Assembly: GCA_036006425.1 (NCBI GenBank)
Contig: DASYPQ010000010.1
Coordinates: 1-64,000 of the forward strand
Length of the DNA stretch: 64,000 bases
Reading direction: 5' to 3'
Origin: DASYPQ01 sp036006425
GTDB lineage: Bacteria > Planctomycetota > UBA1135 > GCA-002686595
Shown: positions 26,457 to 34,620 of the stretch, in pieces
How the letters are laid out: each line of letters starts with the position of its first letter
Position numbering within the stretch: position 1 is the stretch's first letter
Notes under the pieces: generated by a model
Seen by the model: the letters and a program-made list of their open reading frames with translations, nothing else
Databases searched by the model: none
What the model was told of the DNA's origin: nothing
Position numbers and translations under genes: made by a program

Positions 26457-28129
26457 TGGCGCTGGCATTCCTGGCCCCGATCGTGCTCCTCGGTGCGCAG
26501 GCGCAGGTCGCCCAGGACGAGACATTCGAGACCCTCGAGCTGCGCGTCACCGCCGTCCGACCTCGCCAGGCCGTCGTCGACCGCGGCACGGTCGACGGGC
26601 TCGCGCTGAAGGATCGAGTGACGTTCAGGCCGCGCACCGGTCGCGTCTACGGAGGCATCGTCACGGAAATCGGCGAGCGCGTCGCCGTCGTCGACCTCGA
26701 CGATCCGTCGATCGTGCCCGCGCTCGGGACGAAAGGCGACGCGCGCGTCCCGCGCTCGCGTCGGGCTCCGCCGCCCGCGATCCCGCCCGCCGCGGACGAA
26801 GCGACGCCGGGAGCCCCCGCGGCTCCGGAGCACCCTCCCTGGGAGCGGAAGGAGGACGAGTGGAAGTCCGGCGACGCACTGCTCGCGCACGTGCGCCCGT
26901 TCCGTCCCGACGAGCGCGAGCCGAGCGTCAGCGGCCGCGCCTATTCGATCTTCGACTTCGCGCACAGCAGCGAAGGCGACCACTCGGACACGTTCGCGCG
27001 CACGGGCGCGTCGCTGCTGTTCGAGAACCCGTTCCGTCGCGGCGGCGAGCTCCACGTCGACGTCGAGGCGAACTACCGCAACACCGACGTGCCCGACGCC
27101 GACGGCGAGGAGCTGACGCGGCTCCGTCTCGACCGCCTCTCGTACTCGTGGGGCGGCAATCGTTTCGCACCCGATCGCTACGAGATCGGCCGGTTCCTCC
27201 AGCACGAGATGCCGGAGTTCGGCGTGCTCGACGGCGGGCAGTGGAGCCACCGCCTCCCGGGCGGGAACAGCTTCGGCGCGAGCGTCGGCTTCATCCCGGA
27301 CCAGGTGCTCGAGCAGCACACCGGGGACGATCTCCAGTTCGCCGGCTACTACCGCTGGGTCGCCGACGAGAGCGAGCAGCTCTCGCTCGCGGCCGGATAC
27401 CAGAAGACGTTCCACTACCTCGACGCCGACCGCGACCTCCTCGTCGGGAAGATCGTGTATCTCCCCGGACACGACTGGGACTTCACGGGCACTGCGTGGG
27501 TCGATCTGTACACCGCGGGCGACGAGGCGAAGGGACGCGGGCTCGGCCTCACGCAGGCCTACCTCAGCACGGGCAAGCACTGGGACGGCGGGAGCACGGT
27601 GCGATTCACGTACACGCACCTCGAGTTCCCGGAGAACGAGCTCGACGCGTTCACGCCGGTCACGTTCGATCAGCTCGCGCACGATCACGCCGATCGCGTC
27701 GCCGCCACGACGCGGCAAGCGGTCGGTCGCCACTTCGGCGTGTTCGCGCAGGGCGGCGCTTGGGCCGACCAGGACGACGCGGGAGGCGACGGCGAGGTCG
27801 GTCTCGACTTCGAGGACGTCGGGTTCGAAGGCTCGACGGTGGAGCTCGCGGGCTTCTACACCGGAGGTCGTTTCAGCACGACCGTCGGGGGCAGGAGCGC
27901 GATCAGCGGGACGACTTCGACCGGAGCCTGGCACCTCGCCTACGAATTCACGTACGACGACATCGTGGGCTTCGATTCGGACAACAACAGTCTCCCGCAG
28001 CATCGCGCGCGAGCGAGCTGGGACTTCAACACGAACTCGCGCTGGAGCCTCTCCATGTACGCCGAAGCGCTCCTGTTCGACCAGGAGACGTCGGTCCTCG
28101 CGGGCCTCTTCCTCCAGAGGAGCTTCTGA
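26453..28129 (+). CDS. Outer-membrane beta-barrel of a porin-cytochrome conduit
   Basis: The 558-residue protein has a signal peptide (MMALAFLAPIVLLGAQAQ) and a small N-terminal beta domain (about 25-90). A Pro-rich linker (PPPAIPPAADE) precedes a long region of alternating amphipathic strands, and the protein ends GLFLQRSF with a terminal Phe, the usual barrel-assembly signal. Its place between a periplasmic 23-haem cytochrome and a 7-haem lipoprotein, with ATGA and TGATG overlaps on both sides, fits the sheath role of MtrB/OmbB/PioB-type barrels, although I cannot show sequence similarity to any of them. Confidence 0.75.
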   Translation: MMALAFLAPIVLLGAQAQVAQDETFETLELRVTAVRPRQAVVDRGTVDGLALKDRVTFRPRTGRVYGGIVTEIGERVAVVDLDDPSIVPALGTKGDARVPRSRRAPPPAIPPAADEATPGAPAAPEHPPWERKEDEWKSGDALLAHVRPFRPDEREPSVSGRAYSIFDFAHSSEGDHSDTFARTGASLLFENPFRRGGELHVDVEANYRNTDVPDADGEELTRLRLDRLSYSWGGNRFAPDRYEIGRFLQHEMPEFGVLDGGQWSHRLPGGNSFGASVGFIPDQVLEQHTGDDLQFAGYYRWVADESEQLSLAAGYQKTFHYLDADRDLLVGKIVYLPGHDWDFTGTAWVDLYTAGDEAKGRGLGLTQAYLSTGKHWDGGSTVRFTYTHLEFPENELDAFTPVTFDQLAHDHADRVAATTRQAVGRHFGVFAQGGAWADQDDAGGDGEVGLDFEDVGFEGSTVELAGFYTGGRFSTTVGGRSAISGTTSTGAWHLAYEFTYDDIVGFDSDNNSLPQHRARASWDFNTNSRWSLSMYAEALLFDQETSVLAGLFLQRSF

Positions 28130-28788
28130 TGTCCAAGATCACTCACCTGCGGCGACTCGTTCCCCTCGCGGCCGCGCTCGCGTGCCTCGCCGCGGCGTGC
28201 GCGCTCCACGAGCGCGACATGGCGCAGCAGCGCCTGTGGTGGGCCGGCTTCGGTCCGGTGCTGCCGCACGACACGTTCCCGGCGGAGTGCTCGCTCTGCC
28301 ACGCGGGCAACGACTGGCAGAAGCTCGTCGCCGACTTCGACTTCGACCACGAAGTCGAGACCGGAGTCCCGCTGCCCGGCGCGCACGCGAAGGCCGCCTG
28401 CCTCCTCTGCCACAACGACCGCGGTCCCGTCGCGATCTTCCAGGCGCGCGGCTGCGCCGGCTGCCACGAGGACCCGCACCAGGGTCAACTCGGCACGACG
28501 TGCACGACGTGCCACACGCAGGAAACGTGGCAGCCGTTCGGCATGTACGAGATGCACCGCCACACGCGCTTCCCGCTGATCGGGATCCACGCCGCGACCG
28601 CCTGCCACCGCTGCCACCCCGGCGCCGAAGTCGGCCGCTTCGTCCCGACGAGCGTCGAGTGCGTCTCGTGCCACGCGAGCGATCTCGCGCAGGCGACGAA
28701 TCCCAACCACGTCGGCCTCGGCTGGGTCGATCGCTGCGACCGTTGCCATCTGCCGCGCACGTGGCAGCACGCGGAGATCCATCAGTAG
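28129..28788 (+). CDS. 7-haem c-type cytochrome lipoprotein
   Basis: The 219-residue protein has a lipoprotein signal (lipobox in ACLAAACAL, Cys about residue 24) and seven CXXCH motifs (CSLCH, CLLCH, CAGCH, CTTCH, CHRCH, CVSCH, CDRCH). AGAGGAG sits seven bases before the ATG, and the ATG overlaps the barrel stop (TGATG). It is the likely outer-membrane partner that docks in or on the barrel, comparable in position to MtrA/OmaB-type subunits though smaller. Confidence 0.88.
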   Translation: MSKITHLRRLVPLAAALACLAAACALHERDMAQQRLWWAGFGPVLPHDTFPAECSLCHAGNDWQKLVADFDFDHEVETGVPLPGAHAKAACLLCHNDRGPVAIFQARGCAGCHEDPHQGQLGTTCTTCHTQETWQPFGMYEMHRHTRFPLIGIHAATACHRCHPGAEVGRFVPTSVECVSCHASDLAQATNPNHVGLGWVDRCDRCHLPRTWQHAEIHQ

Positions 28789-28819
28789 GCCTGCGAGGCG
28801 CTCGCTCGGTTTAGTTCAA

Positions 28820-28836
28820 GGATCGTATGTCGATCC
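28820..28836. repeat. Short hairpin between the cytochrome genes
   Basis: GGATCG (28820-28825) and CGATCC (28831-28836) form a 6-bp stem with a 5-base loop, 32 bases after the 7-haem gene stop. There is no T-run, so it is a weak terminator at best, or an operator for the 11-haem gene. Confidence 0.35.
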
Positions 28837-28883
28837 CTCGATAGTTCGCTCAGGGGACGCAGGCCGGCGGCGATCGCCGCGCG

Positions 28884-28899
28884 GCTTGCGGTGGCAAGC
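28884..28899 (+). promoter_or_regulatory. Hairpin immediately before the 11-haem cytochrome ATG
   Basis: GCTTGC (28884-28889), loop GGTG and GCAAGC (28894-28899) form a perfect 6-bp stem ending one base before the ATG at 28901, where the ribosome would bind. No ordinary Shine-Dalgarno sequence is visible, so the stem might modulate translation. Confidence 0.3.
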
Positions 28900-28900
28900 G

Positions 28901-31687
28901 ATGCAGGGACGGATCCACGAAACGCGGGCGAGATTCGGCGACGTCGGGCGGTTCTTGGGCGGGTTCGCCCTGATCGCGCTCGCTGCCTGCAGCGGGGACA
29001 CGGGTTCGCTCACGAACTCGACCGTCAGCTCCTGCATGCAGTGCCACAACGGCTCGCTGACGAACGACTACGGCGGCCCCGGCATCGAGAACCCGCACCC
29101 GTTCGTCGGCGCGGACACGATCCAGTGCACGGTGTGCCACGGCGGAAACGGCAACGGCACGGACCAGGTCACGAGCCACGTGCCGCCTCCGCCCGAGGTC
29201 GGCGACGAGCTGAACCAGACGAACGACGCGAAGGCGTACTTCAACCGGTTGACGCTGGCGGGCCTCGACAGGTACCCGAACTACACGGTCGGCGGGAGGA
29301 CCTACACGGCGCTCGACTACCTCCAGTTCGTGAACCCGGGCGACCTCCGCGTCGTGACTCGCGGACGCAGCTGCGGCACCTGTCACGCGAACCACGCGGA
29401 AGCCGTCGGAAACAGCCTCCTCGCGACAGAAGTCGGCATCTTCTCGGGCGCGAGCTACGCGAGCGGCCTCGAGAACCAGGTCCCGGAGAACCAGGGCCTC
29501 CACCACGACACGGCCGGCGACTTCGGCTTCCGCGCCGCCACCGATCCGCACTTCAACGCGGCGACGGCCGTCGTCGGAGCGGTTTCGCGCCTGATCGAGG
29601 TGCCGATCTACAGCGTGTTCGGCGCCACCGGACCCGACGACATCTTCAACAACCCCGCGTACAGCGCCGCCGCGATCGCGGACGACCGGAATGCCGACAA
29701 CAGCGTCGTCACCGGATCGCCGCTCGCGCACCTCCTCGCGGAGCAGGTCATCTTCACCTGCGGCGACTGCCACCTCGGGAGCGCCGGTCAGAACAACCGC
29801 GCCGGCGACTTCCGCTCGTCGGGCTGCTCGGCGTGCCACATGCCGTACAGCCTGGGCGGCCGGAGCGGCAGCACGGACCCGAACGTGAACAAGGTCGAGC
29901 CGCTCGATCCGGACGCGATCCACGCGCCGGAGCGGTCGCACTTGCGCTCGCACAAGATCGCGAACATCGCGAAGACGCTTCCGAGCGGCGTGCGCGTGCC
30001 CGGCATCGACGACGCGACGTGCGCGGGCTGCCACCAGGGATCGAACCGCACCGTGATGCAGTACTGGGGCATCCGGCTCGACCAGAACGCCGACGTGCAC
30101 AACAACCGGCAGTATCCGGCGAACCCGGCGAGCTTCCAGACGACGCACAACGACACGCGCCTCTTCCCGCCGGCCGTCGGGAACAACACGTTCAACGGGC
30201 GGAACGGGAACCAGTACCTCCTCTTCGAAGACTACGACAACGACGGGCGCGACGACACGCCGGCGGACGTGCACTACGAGGCGGGCCTCGGCTGCATCGA
30301 CTGCCACGGCAGCAACGACATGCACGGCGGCAACGTCGACGATCCGAACCGCCCGATCCTGAGCCGCATGGAGCAGAACGTGTCCATCCGCTGCGAGAAC
30401 TGCCACGGCACGATCGAGAGCTACGCGGCGACGCAGGCCGGCACGACGTACGACGGGGCCGCGGCACAGGTCGCGGTCGACGGCAAGGGCAACCCGCTGC
30501 GCCACGTGTACAAGAACGGGAGCGGCCAGTACTTCCTGAAGAGCCGCCTGACCGGTGCGGTGCACTACATCCCGCAGACGAAGGACACGGTCGGGAACAA
30601 CGGCACCGTGAATCCGCTGACGAGCCAGCCGGTCTACGACCCGCTCGCCTCCTACGCGATGGGCCGCGTCGACGCGGATCCCACGAACGGCGTCGGGCCG
30701 ATGCAGACGGGCGGCGTCACGGCGGGCTTCAGCCACACCGACCGCATGGACTGCGTCGCGTGCCACGGCTCGTGGACGAACACGTGCATGGGTTGCCACT
30801 TGTCGGGCGAATACAACACCGGCAACAACTTCAGCAACATCACCGGCGACCGGATCGTCTACAAGCAGCTCACCGCGGACTTCACGTACCAGTCGCCGCT
30901 GTTCTTCCAGCTCGGCGTGAACACGCGCGGGCGGATCACGCAGTTCAGCTCGAACACGAAGGTGTTCTACCGCTGGCAGGACCAGAACGACGTGCTGTCG
31001 AGGCGCTTCGCGTTCACCGACCGCAACGGCGAAGGCAACGACTCGGCGTCGGGATACTCGTCCTTGAGCCACAACTCGATCATGGCGCACTCGATCCGCG
31101 GCAGGGTCGCGCCGACGAAGGAAGGTCCGCGCTACTGCGTGGCCTGCCACTTGACGAACACGGGGCTCGCGAACTACGCGACGCAGTACGACGCGTTCCG
31201 GACGGCGCTCGAGAACCACGACTTCGGGTCGCTGAACTTCAACCTGCTCAGGACGCAGTTCGGCCAGAACACAGGCAACCAGCTGAACTCGCCGTTCTTC
31301 GCGCACATGGCCGCGGGGCTCGGCACGGGGATGTTCCTCTTCGACGAGGAGGGTTGTCCGGCGAATCCGCTCGACACCGATCCGAACCGCAAGGGCTGCG
31401 ACGGACTCGATCCCGCGGGGCACTTCTCCGCGTCGCACGTGTACTTCGATCTCGACCGGATCGTCGAGCCGAACGGCGTGTCGAACGGCTCGAGCAACCA
31501 CGTGTGGCTCGATCCGAACGTCGGACCGAGCATGCGCGACGGCGCGGCCGACCTGGACTTCGCCGGGCCGCTGGGCGCGACGTTGATCCGGAAGCTCTGC
31601 GATCCCGCGACGGGCATCGTGCTCGACTCGTGGCTGGACGCGAACAGCACGCCTCAGGGCGACGCGCCGAACTTCATCGTGCCGTGA
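28901..31687 (+). CDS. 11-haem c-type cytochrome lipoprotein
   Basis: The 928-residue protein has a lipoprotein signal (GGFALIALAACSG, Cys near residue 30) and eleven CXXCH motifs, from CMQCH near residue 46 to CVACH near 750. They are widely separated by long regions without haems, which resembles large outer-surface multihaem cytochromes rather than compact wires. The last 180 residues have no haem. The start at ATG 28901 is preferred; an in-frame TTG lies at 28886. It follows the conduit genes after about 110 bp and is the best candidate for the outer-surface terminal reductase or oxidase. The end overlaps the convergent DUF2752 gene by 14 bp. Confidence 0.88.
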   Translation: MQGRIHETRARFGDVGRFLGGFALIALAACSGDTGSLTNSTVSSCMQCHNGSLTNDYGGPGIENPHPFVGADTIQCTVCHGGNGNGTDQVTSHVPPPPEVGDELNQTNDAKAYFNRLTLAGLDRYPNYTVGGRTYTALDYLQFVNPGDLRVVTRGRSCGTCHANHAEAVGNSLLATEVGIFSGASYASGLENQVPENQGLHHDTAGDFGFRAATDPHFNAATAVVGAVSRLIEVPIYSVFGATGPDDIFNNPAYSAAAIADDRNADNSVVTGSPLAHLLAEQVIFTCGDCHLGSAGQNNRAGDFRSSGCSACHMPYSLGGRSGSTDPNVNKVEPLDPDAIHAPERSHLRSHKIANIAKTLPSGVRVPGIDDATCAGCHQGSNRTVMQYWGIRLDQNADVHNNRQYPANPASFQTTHNDTRLFPPAVGNNTFNGRNGNQYLLFEDYDNDGRDDTPADVHYEAGLGCIDCHGSNDMHGGNVDDPNRPILSRMEQNVSIRCENCHGTIESYAATQAGTTYDGAAAQVAVDGKGNPLRHVYKNGSGQYFLKSRLTGAVHYIPQTKDTVGNNGTVNPLTSQPVYDPLASYAMGRVDADPTNGVGPMQTGGVTAGFSHTDRMDCVACHGSWTNTCMGCHLSGEYNTGNNFSNITGDRIVYKQLTADFTYQSPLFFQLGVNTRGRITQFSSNTKVFYRWQDQNDVLSRRFAFTDRNGEGNDSASGYSSLSHNSIMAHSIRGRVAPTKEGPRYCVACHLTNTGLANYATQYDAFRTALENHDFGSLNFNLLRTQFGQNTGNQLNSPFFAHMAAGLGTGMFLFDEEGCPANPLDTDPNRKGCDGLDPAGHFSASHVYFDLDRIVEPNGVSNGSSNHVWLDPNVGPSMRDGAADLDFAGPLGATLIRKLCDPATGIVLDSWLDANSTPQGDAPNFIVP

Positions 31688-32132
31688 AACGCGGCGCGAG
31701 GACGCTGACGAGCTTGTAGATCCACGAGAGCGCGAGGGCACCGCCGATCACCCACAGCCAGGGCGCGAGGCGCACGGCGTTCAGATCGCGGTACAGGTCG
31801 CGTCCGCGGAAGTGGCCGAGGAGCGCCCAGAGCGCCGCGAGCGGGATCGCGATCGCGACGACGACGCCGAAGGGCTGCGTGCGCACGGCGTCGAGGACGC
31901 GCCCGTGCGCCGCGAGGGTGACGGAGGTCGTGACGCCGCACCCCGGACAGGGCACGTGCAGCCACTTCATCATCGCGCACGCAGGCAGCCCGAGCTTCTC
32001 GTGCGTGCCGTAGCCGCGCGGGTCGGGAGCGACGAACCAGGCGAGCACGAGGAAGAGCGCGAGACCGAGGAAGGCGCCCGCGAGGACGATCCAGTGCTCG
32101 AAGGAGCGCTTCGTGCGGGCGGCGGCGTCCAC
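31674..32132 (-). CDS. DUF2752 membrane protein
   Basis: The 152-residue protein has three or four hydrophobic segments and the DUF2752 signature VPCPGCGVTTSVTLAAHG near the middle. The function of the family is unknown. The start is GTG at 32132, the only plausible initiator before the first membrane helix (HWIVLAGAFLGLALFLVLAW). It lies 14 bp after the hypothetical gene upstream. Confidence 0.75.
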   Translation of the reverse strand: MDAAARTKRSFEHWIVLAGAFLGLALFLVLAWFVAPDPRGYGTHEKLGLPACAMMKWLHVPCPGCGVTTSVTLAAHGRVLDAVRTQPFGVVVAIAIPLAALWALLGHFRGRDLYRDLNAVRLAPWLWVIGGALALSWIYKLVSVLAPRFTAR

Positions 32133-32146
32133 GACGCCATTCTGCC

Positions 32147-32674
32147 CTAATTGAAGTCGTAGATGTACGACAGCCGTAGCTTGTTCAGGATCGCGTACGG
32201 CAGCTTCGTGATCAGCTTGAGGTCCGGGTCGTTGCGCTCGTTGAACCCGCGCACGACGGGGCTGCGCATCGTGAAGAACCGCCGCGTCGAGCGGTCGTCG
32301 GCCTCGTAGCATCCGGGGCGCACGTCCCCGGCGAATTCGATGTTCAGCGAGCCCGTGTAGAACACGCGCACGCGGATCAGCTTCTGGTTCTGCGCCATGT
32401 CGCGCATGTGCTGATCGCCGCCGCCGTCCAGGAATTCGTGCGCGAGGAGGATCTCGTCGACGTTCACGTGGACCATTGGCGTCTGGATGCGCTCGCACGA
32501 GTTCAAGTCGACCAGGGTCGCGTCGTGGACCTTCAGGAAGTACTTCCTCTGCTCGTCGAGGATCTGCGAAAGCCGGGTGTACTTGCCCTCCACGTTCCCC
32601 TTGATCAGGAACGAGTCGGTCAGCAAGAGGTCCGAGACGATCGTCGGTGCGGGGGTTCCTGCGCTGCGGCTCAT
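32147..32674 (-). CDS. Conserved-looking hypothetical protein, beta-rich
   Basis: The 175-residue soluble protein has no signal peptide. The pattern LLLTDSFLIKGNVEGKYTRLSQILDEQRKYFLKVHDA suggests a small beta-barrel regulator-like domain, loosely reminiscent of DUF6812-type proteins; this is not certain. The start was chosen at ATG 32674 because it overlaps the folC stop as ATGA. Residues 90-175 are basic and less structured. Confidence 0.6.
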   Translation of the reverse strand: MSRSAGTPAPTIVSDLLLTDSFLIKGNVEGKYTRLSQILDEQRKYFLKVHDATLVDLNSCERIQTPMVHVNVDEILLAHEFLDGGGDQHMRDMAQNQKLIRVRVFYTGSLNIEFAGDVRPGCYEADDRSTRRFFTMRSPVVRGFNERNDPDLKLITKLPYAILNKLRLSYIYDFN

Positions 32675-33972
32675 GCTGGGGGCTGGGGAGGCTCTGCGCG
32701 GATCAGTGCTCGAACGGCGCCGGCGAGGTAGAAGGACCCGATGACGAGCACCCACCGTCCGTCCGCCGCTAACTCCAGCGCCCTGGCGTAGGCCTCGTGC
32801 GGATCGGCTGCCGTTTCAGCCCCGACTCCCGCGATCTCAGCCTCCGCCGCCAGGGTCTCCGCTGCCGACAACGGCCCGGACGTGACGGTAGTGCAGATCA
32901 CGGTATCGGTCCTGGCGGCCAGGACCTTGAGGATCTCCCGCGCGTTCTTGTCGCGGCCGAGGGCGAGGATCGCGATCGGCCGGCCGGGCAGGTCCGGGTC
33001 GCCCGCGAGCTCGTCGAGGACCATGCGCACGCTGGAGGCGACGTGGGCTCCGTCGACGACGAGCGGGATCCCTCTCGCACGGTGCTTCTCGAGGCGCCCG
33101 GGGAGCCGCGCGGCCTCGATCGCAGCCGCGTCGAGCAGTTTCCGGTCGATCGGCCAGCCGTCGCGATCGCGCATGCCGCGCGCGCCGAGCTCGTCGAGCG
33201 CAAGGCACGCGAGGTCGACGTTCCGCCCGAGCATCGTCGGCGCGAGGACCTCCGGGCGCAGCACGGGACAGCGCAGCGCTTCCGCGATCTCGTCGAGGAT
33301 CGCGCCGGGATCGTCGGCGGGCGCGAGCGTCGGATCGCGGAGCACGCCCGTCACGAGCGTCGAACCGCGCTTCAGGATGCCGCCTTTTTCCCGGGCGATC
33401 GCGGCGAGCGTCCCGCCGAGGACCGCGGTGTGCTCGAGGTCGATGTTCGTGACGATGCAGACCTCGCCGGCGACGACGTTGGTCGAGTCCAACCGGCCTC
33501 CCAGGCCGCACTCGATGATCGCCCAATCGATGCGCGCCTCGGCGAAGACGACGAATGCGGCCGCGGTGAGCAGATCGAACCAGGTGGCGCCCGCTCCCGC
33601 GGTACCTTCGGCGATCGCGGATTCGCGCGCGGCGAGCGTCCGTTCGAGCGCCGAGGCGAGCGCCGCGTCCTCGACGTCGCGGCCGTCGATGCGCACGCGC
33701 TCGTGGACTCGATCGACGTGCGGCGACGTGTAGAGGCCCGTGCGCAGTCCCGCGCGCGCGAGCGCTGCGGCGACGAGAGCGCTCGTCGTCCCCTTGCCCT
33801 TCGTGCCGGCGACGTGGACGCAGCGAAAGGCGCGCTCGGGCGACCCGAGGCGCTCGAGCACGTCGGCGATCGGCTCCAGCCCGCGCCGCATCGCCGCATC
33901 GCGATCCCGTCGCTCCCAGTTCACGAGCGCATCGAGGTGGGCGAGCGCTTGCTCGAGTCGACGTTCGCTCAT
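32671..33972 (-). CDS. folC: Bifunctional folylpolyglutamate/dihydrofolate synthase
   Basis: This Mur-ligase-family enzyme adds glutamate to folates (and to dihydropteroate if bifunctional) using ATP. The 433 residues contain the P-loop GTKGKGTT at 56-63, the ADP-forming ligase block IIECGLGGRLDSTNVV, TNIDLEHTAVLGGT and GAHVASSV near residue 305 in place of the common DGAHN. It is divergent from the NUDIX gene and coupled by ATGA to the following hypothetical gene. Confidence 0.92.
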   Translation of the reverse strand: MSERRLEQALAHLDALVNWERRDRDAAMRRGLEPIADVLERLGSPERAFRCVHVAGTKGKGTTSALVAAALARAGLRTGLYTSPHVDRVHERVRIDGRDVEDAALASALERTLAARESAIAEGTAGAGATWFDLLTAAAFVVFAEARIDWAIIECGLGGRLDSTNVVAGEVCIVTNIDLEHTAVLGGTLAAIAREKGGILKRGSTLVTGVLRDPTLAPADDPGAILDEIAEALRCPVLRPEVLAPTMLGRNVDLACLALDELGARGMRDRDGWPIDRKLLDAAAIEAARLPGRLEKHRARGIPLVVDGAHVASSVRMVLDELAGDPDLPGRPIAILALGRDKNAREILKVLAARTDTVICTTVTSGPLSAAETLAAEAEIAGVGAETAADPHEAYARALELAADGRWVLVIGSFYLAGAVRALIRAEPPQPPA

Positions 33973-34106
33973 GCCAGGGCGTCACTCGCGCCCGCGAGCG
34001 ACCTAGGGACAGGGTAGGATAAGAAAGATTGAAGCGTGCGACGTTCGGTACCCGATGGCGTACCGGCTGCCGCGCCGCACACCGCGGGAACCGCTGACAG
34101 AGGCCG

Positions 34107-34523
34107 ATGGTCGAGCTACTCCACAGGATCAAGGTGTTCGTGTTCGAGCAGAAGGGGCCGGAGCCCCACTATCTGCTCCTGCGCTCGAACCAGGGCATGG
34201 AGGGGACCTGGGGGCCGATCCAGGGCGGCATCCGCTACGGCGAGAAGCTCGAATCCGCGATCCGTCGCGAAGTGCTCGACGACATCGGCGTCCTGCGGCC
34301 GCTCGACCTGATCGATCTCGAGATGCCGAGCCGGACGACCCTCGGCGACGAGGAGGTCGTCGAGTGGAACTTCGGCTTCAAGACCCAGCCGCTGCTCGCG
34401 CCCCTGCGCCTCGATCCGCGCTGGGCCGAGTTCCGCTGGGCCGAGTTCTCGGAAGGCTACCCGATGCTCGAGTTCGACGCCGACCGCGCCGCCTTCCTGC
34501 GCCTGCACGCGCTGCTGCGGTAG
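34107..34523 (+). CDS. NUDIX hydrolase with modified Nudix box
   Basis: The 138-residue cytoplasmic NUDIX-fold protein carries the box G-x5-E-x7-REVLDDIGV (about residues 39-61), in which the usual Glu-Glu pair of REUxEExGU is Asp-Asp. Aspartate may still bind metal, so activity is possible. The family hydrolyses nucleoside diphosphates linked to another group; the substrate is not readable. Its stop codon TAG (34521-34523) lies inside the left arm of a 35-bp inverted repeat. Confidence 0.85.
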   Translation: MVELLHRIKVFVFEQKGPEPHYLLLRSNQGMEGTWGPIQGGIRYGEKLESAIRREVLDDIGVLRPLDLIDLEMPSRTTLGDEEVVEWNFGFKTQPLLAPLRLDPRWAEFRWAEFSEGYPMLEFDADRAAFLRLHALLR

Positions 34524-34620
34524 TACCGAACCAGGTACGTTTTCTCGCACTTCGATCCGGGTCGTGCGAACGCCGCTGCGCCGCGCGAAGTGCGAGAAAA
34601 CGTACCTGGTTCGGTACTAC
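34520..34620. repeat. 35-bp perfect inverted repeat between convergent genes
   Basis: The left arm 34520-34554 and the right arm 34586-34620 are perfect reverse complements over 35 bp, separated by a 31-bp GC-rich spacer (34555-34585). The arms contain GTACCGAACCAGGTAC, itself nearly palindromic, followed by GTTTTCTCGCACTTC. They take in the TAG stop codons of both flanking convergent genes. The element would form a very stable cruciform or RNA hairpin. It may act as a bidirectional terminator, but it is far longer than ordinary ones and looks more like a REP/MITE-type mobile palindrome. Confidence 0.9.

Noticed and set aside
28850..31741. 963-codon open frame antisense to the 11-haem cytochrome
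   Set aside because: Low-complexity Arg/Val composition and no motif; the sense strand has 11 CXXCH motifs and a lipoprotein signal.
34520..34620. Ordinary rho-independent terminator
   Set aside because: The stem is 35 bp, the arms include both stop codons and no T-run follows the stem. A terminator effect is possible, but the structure is not a standard one.
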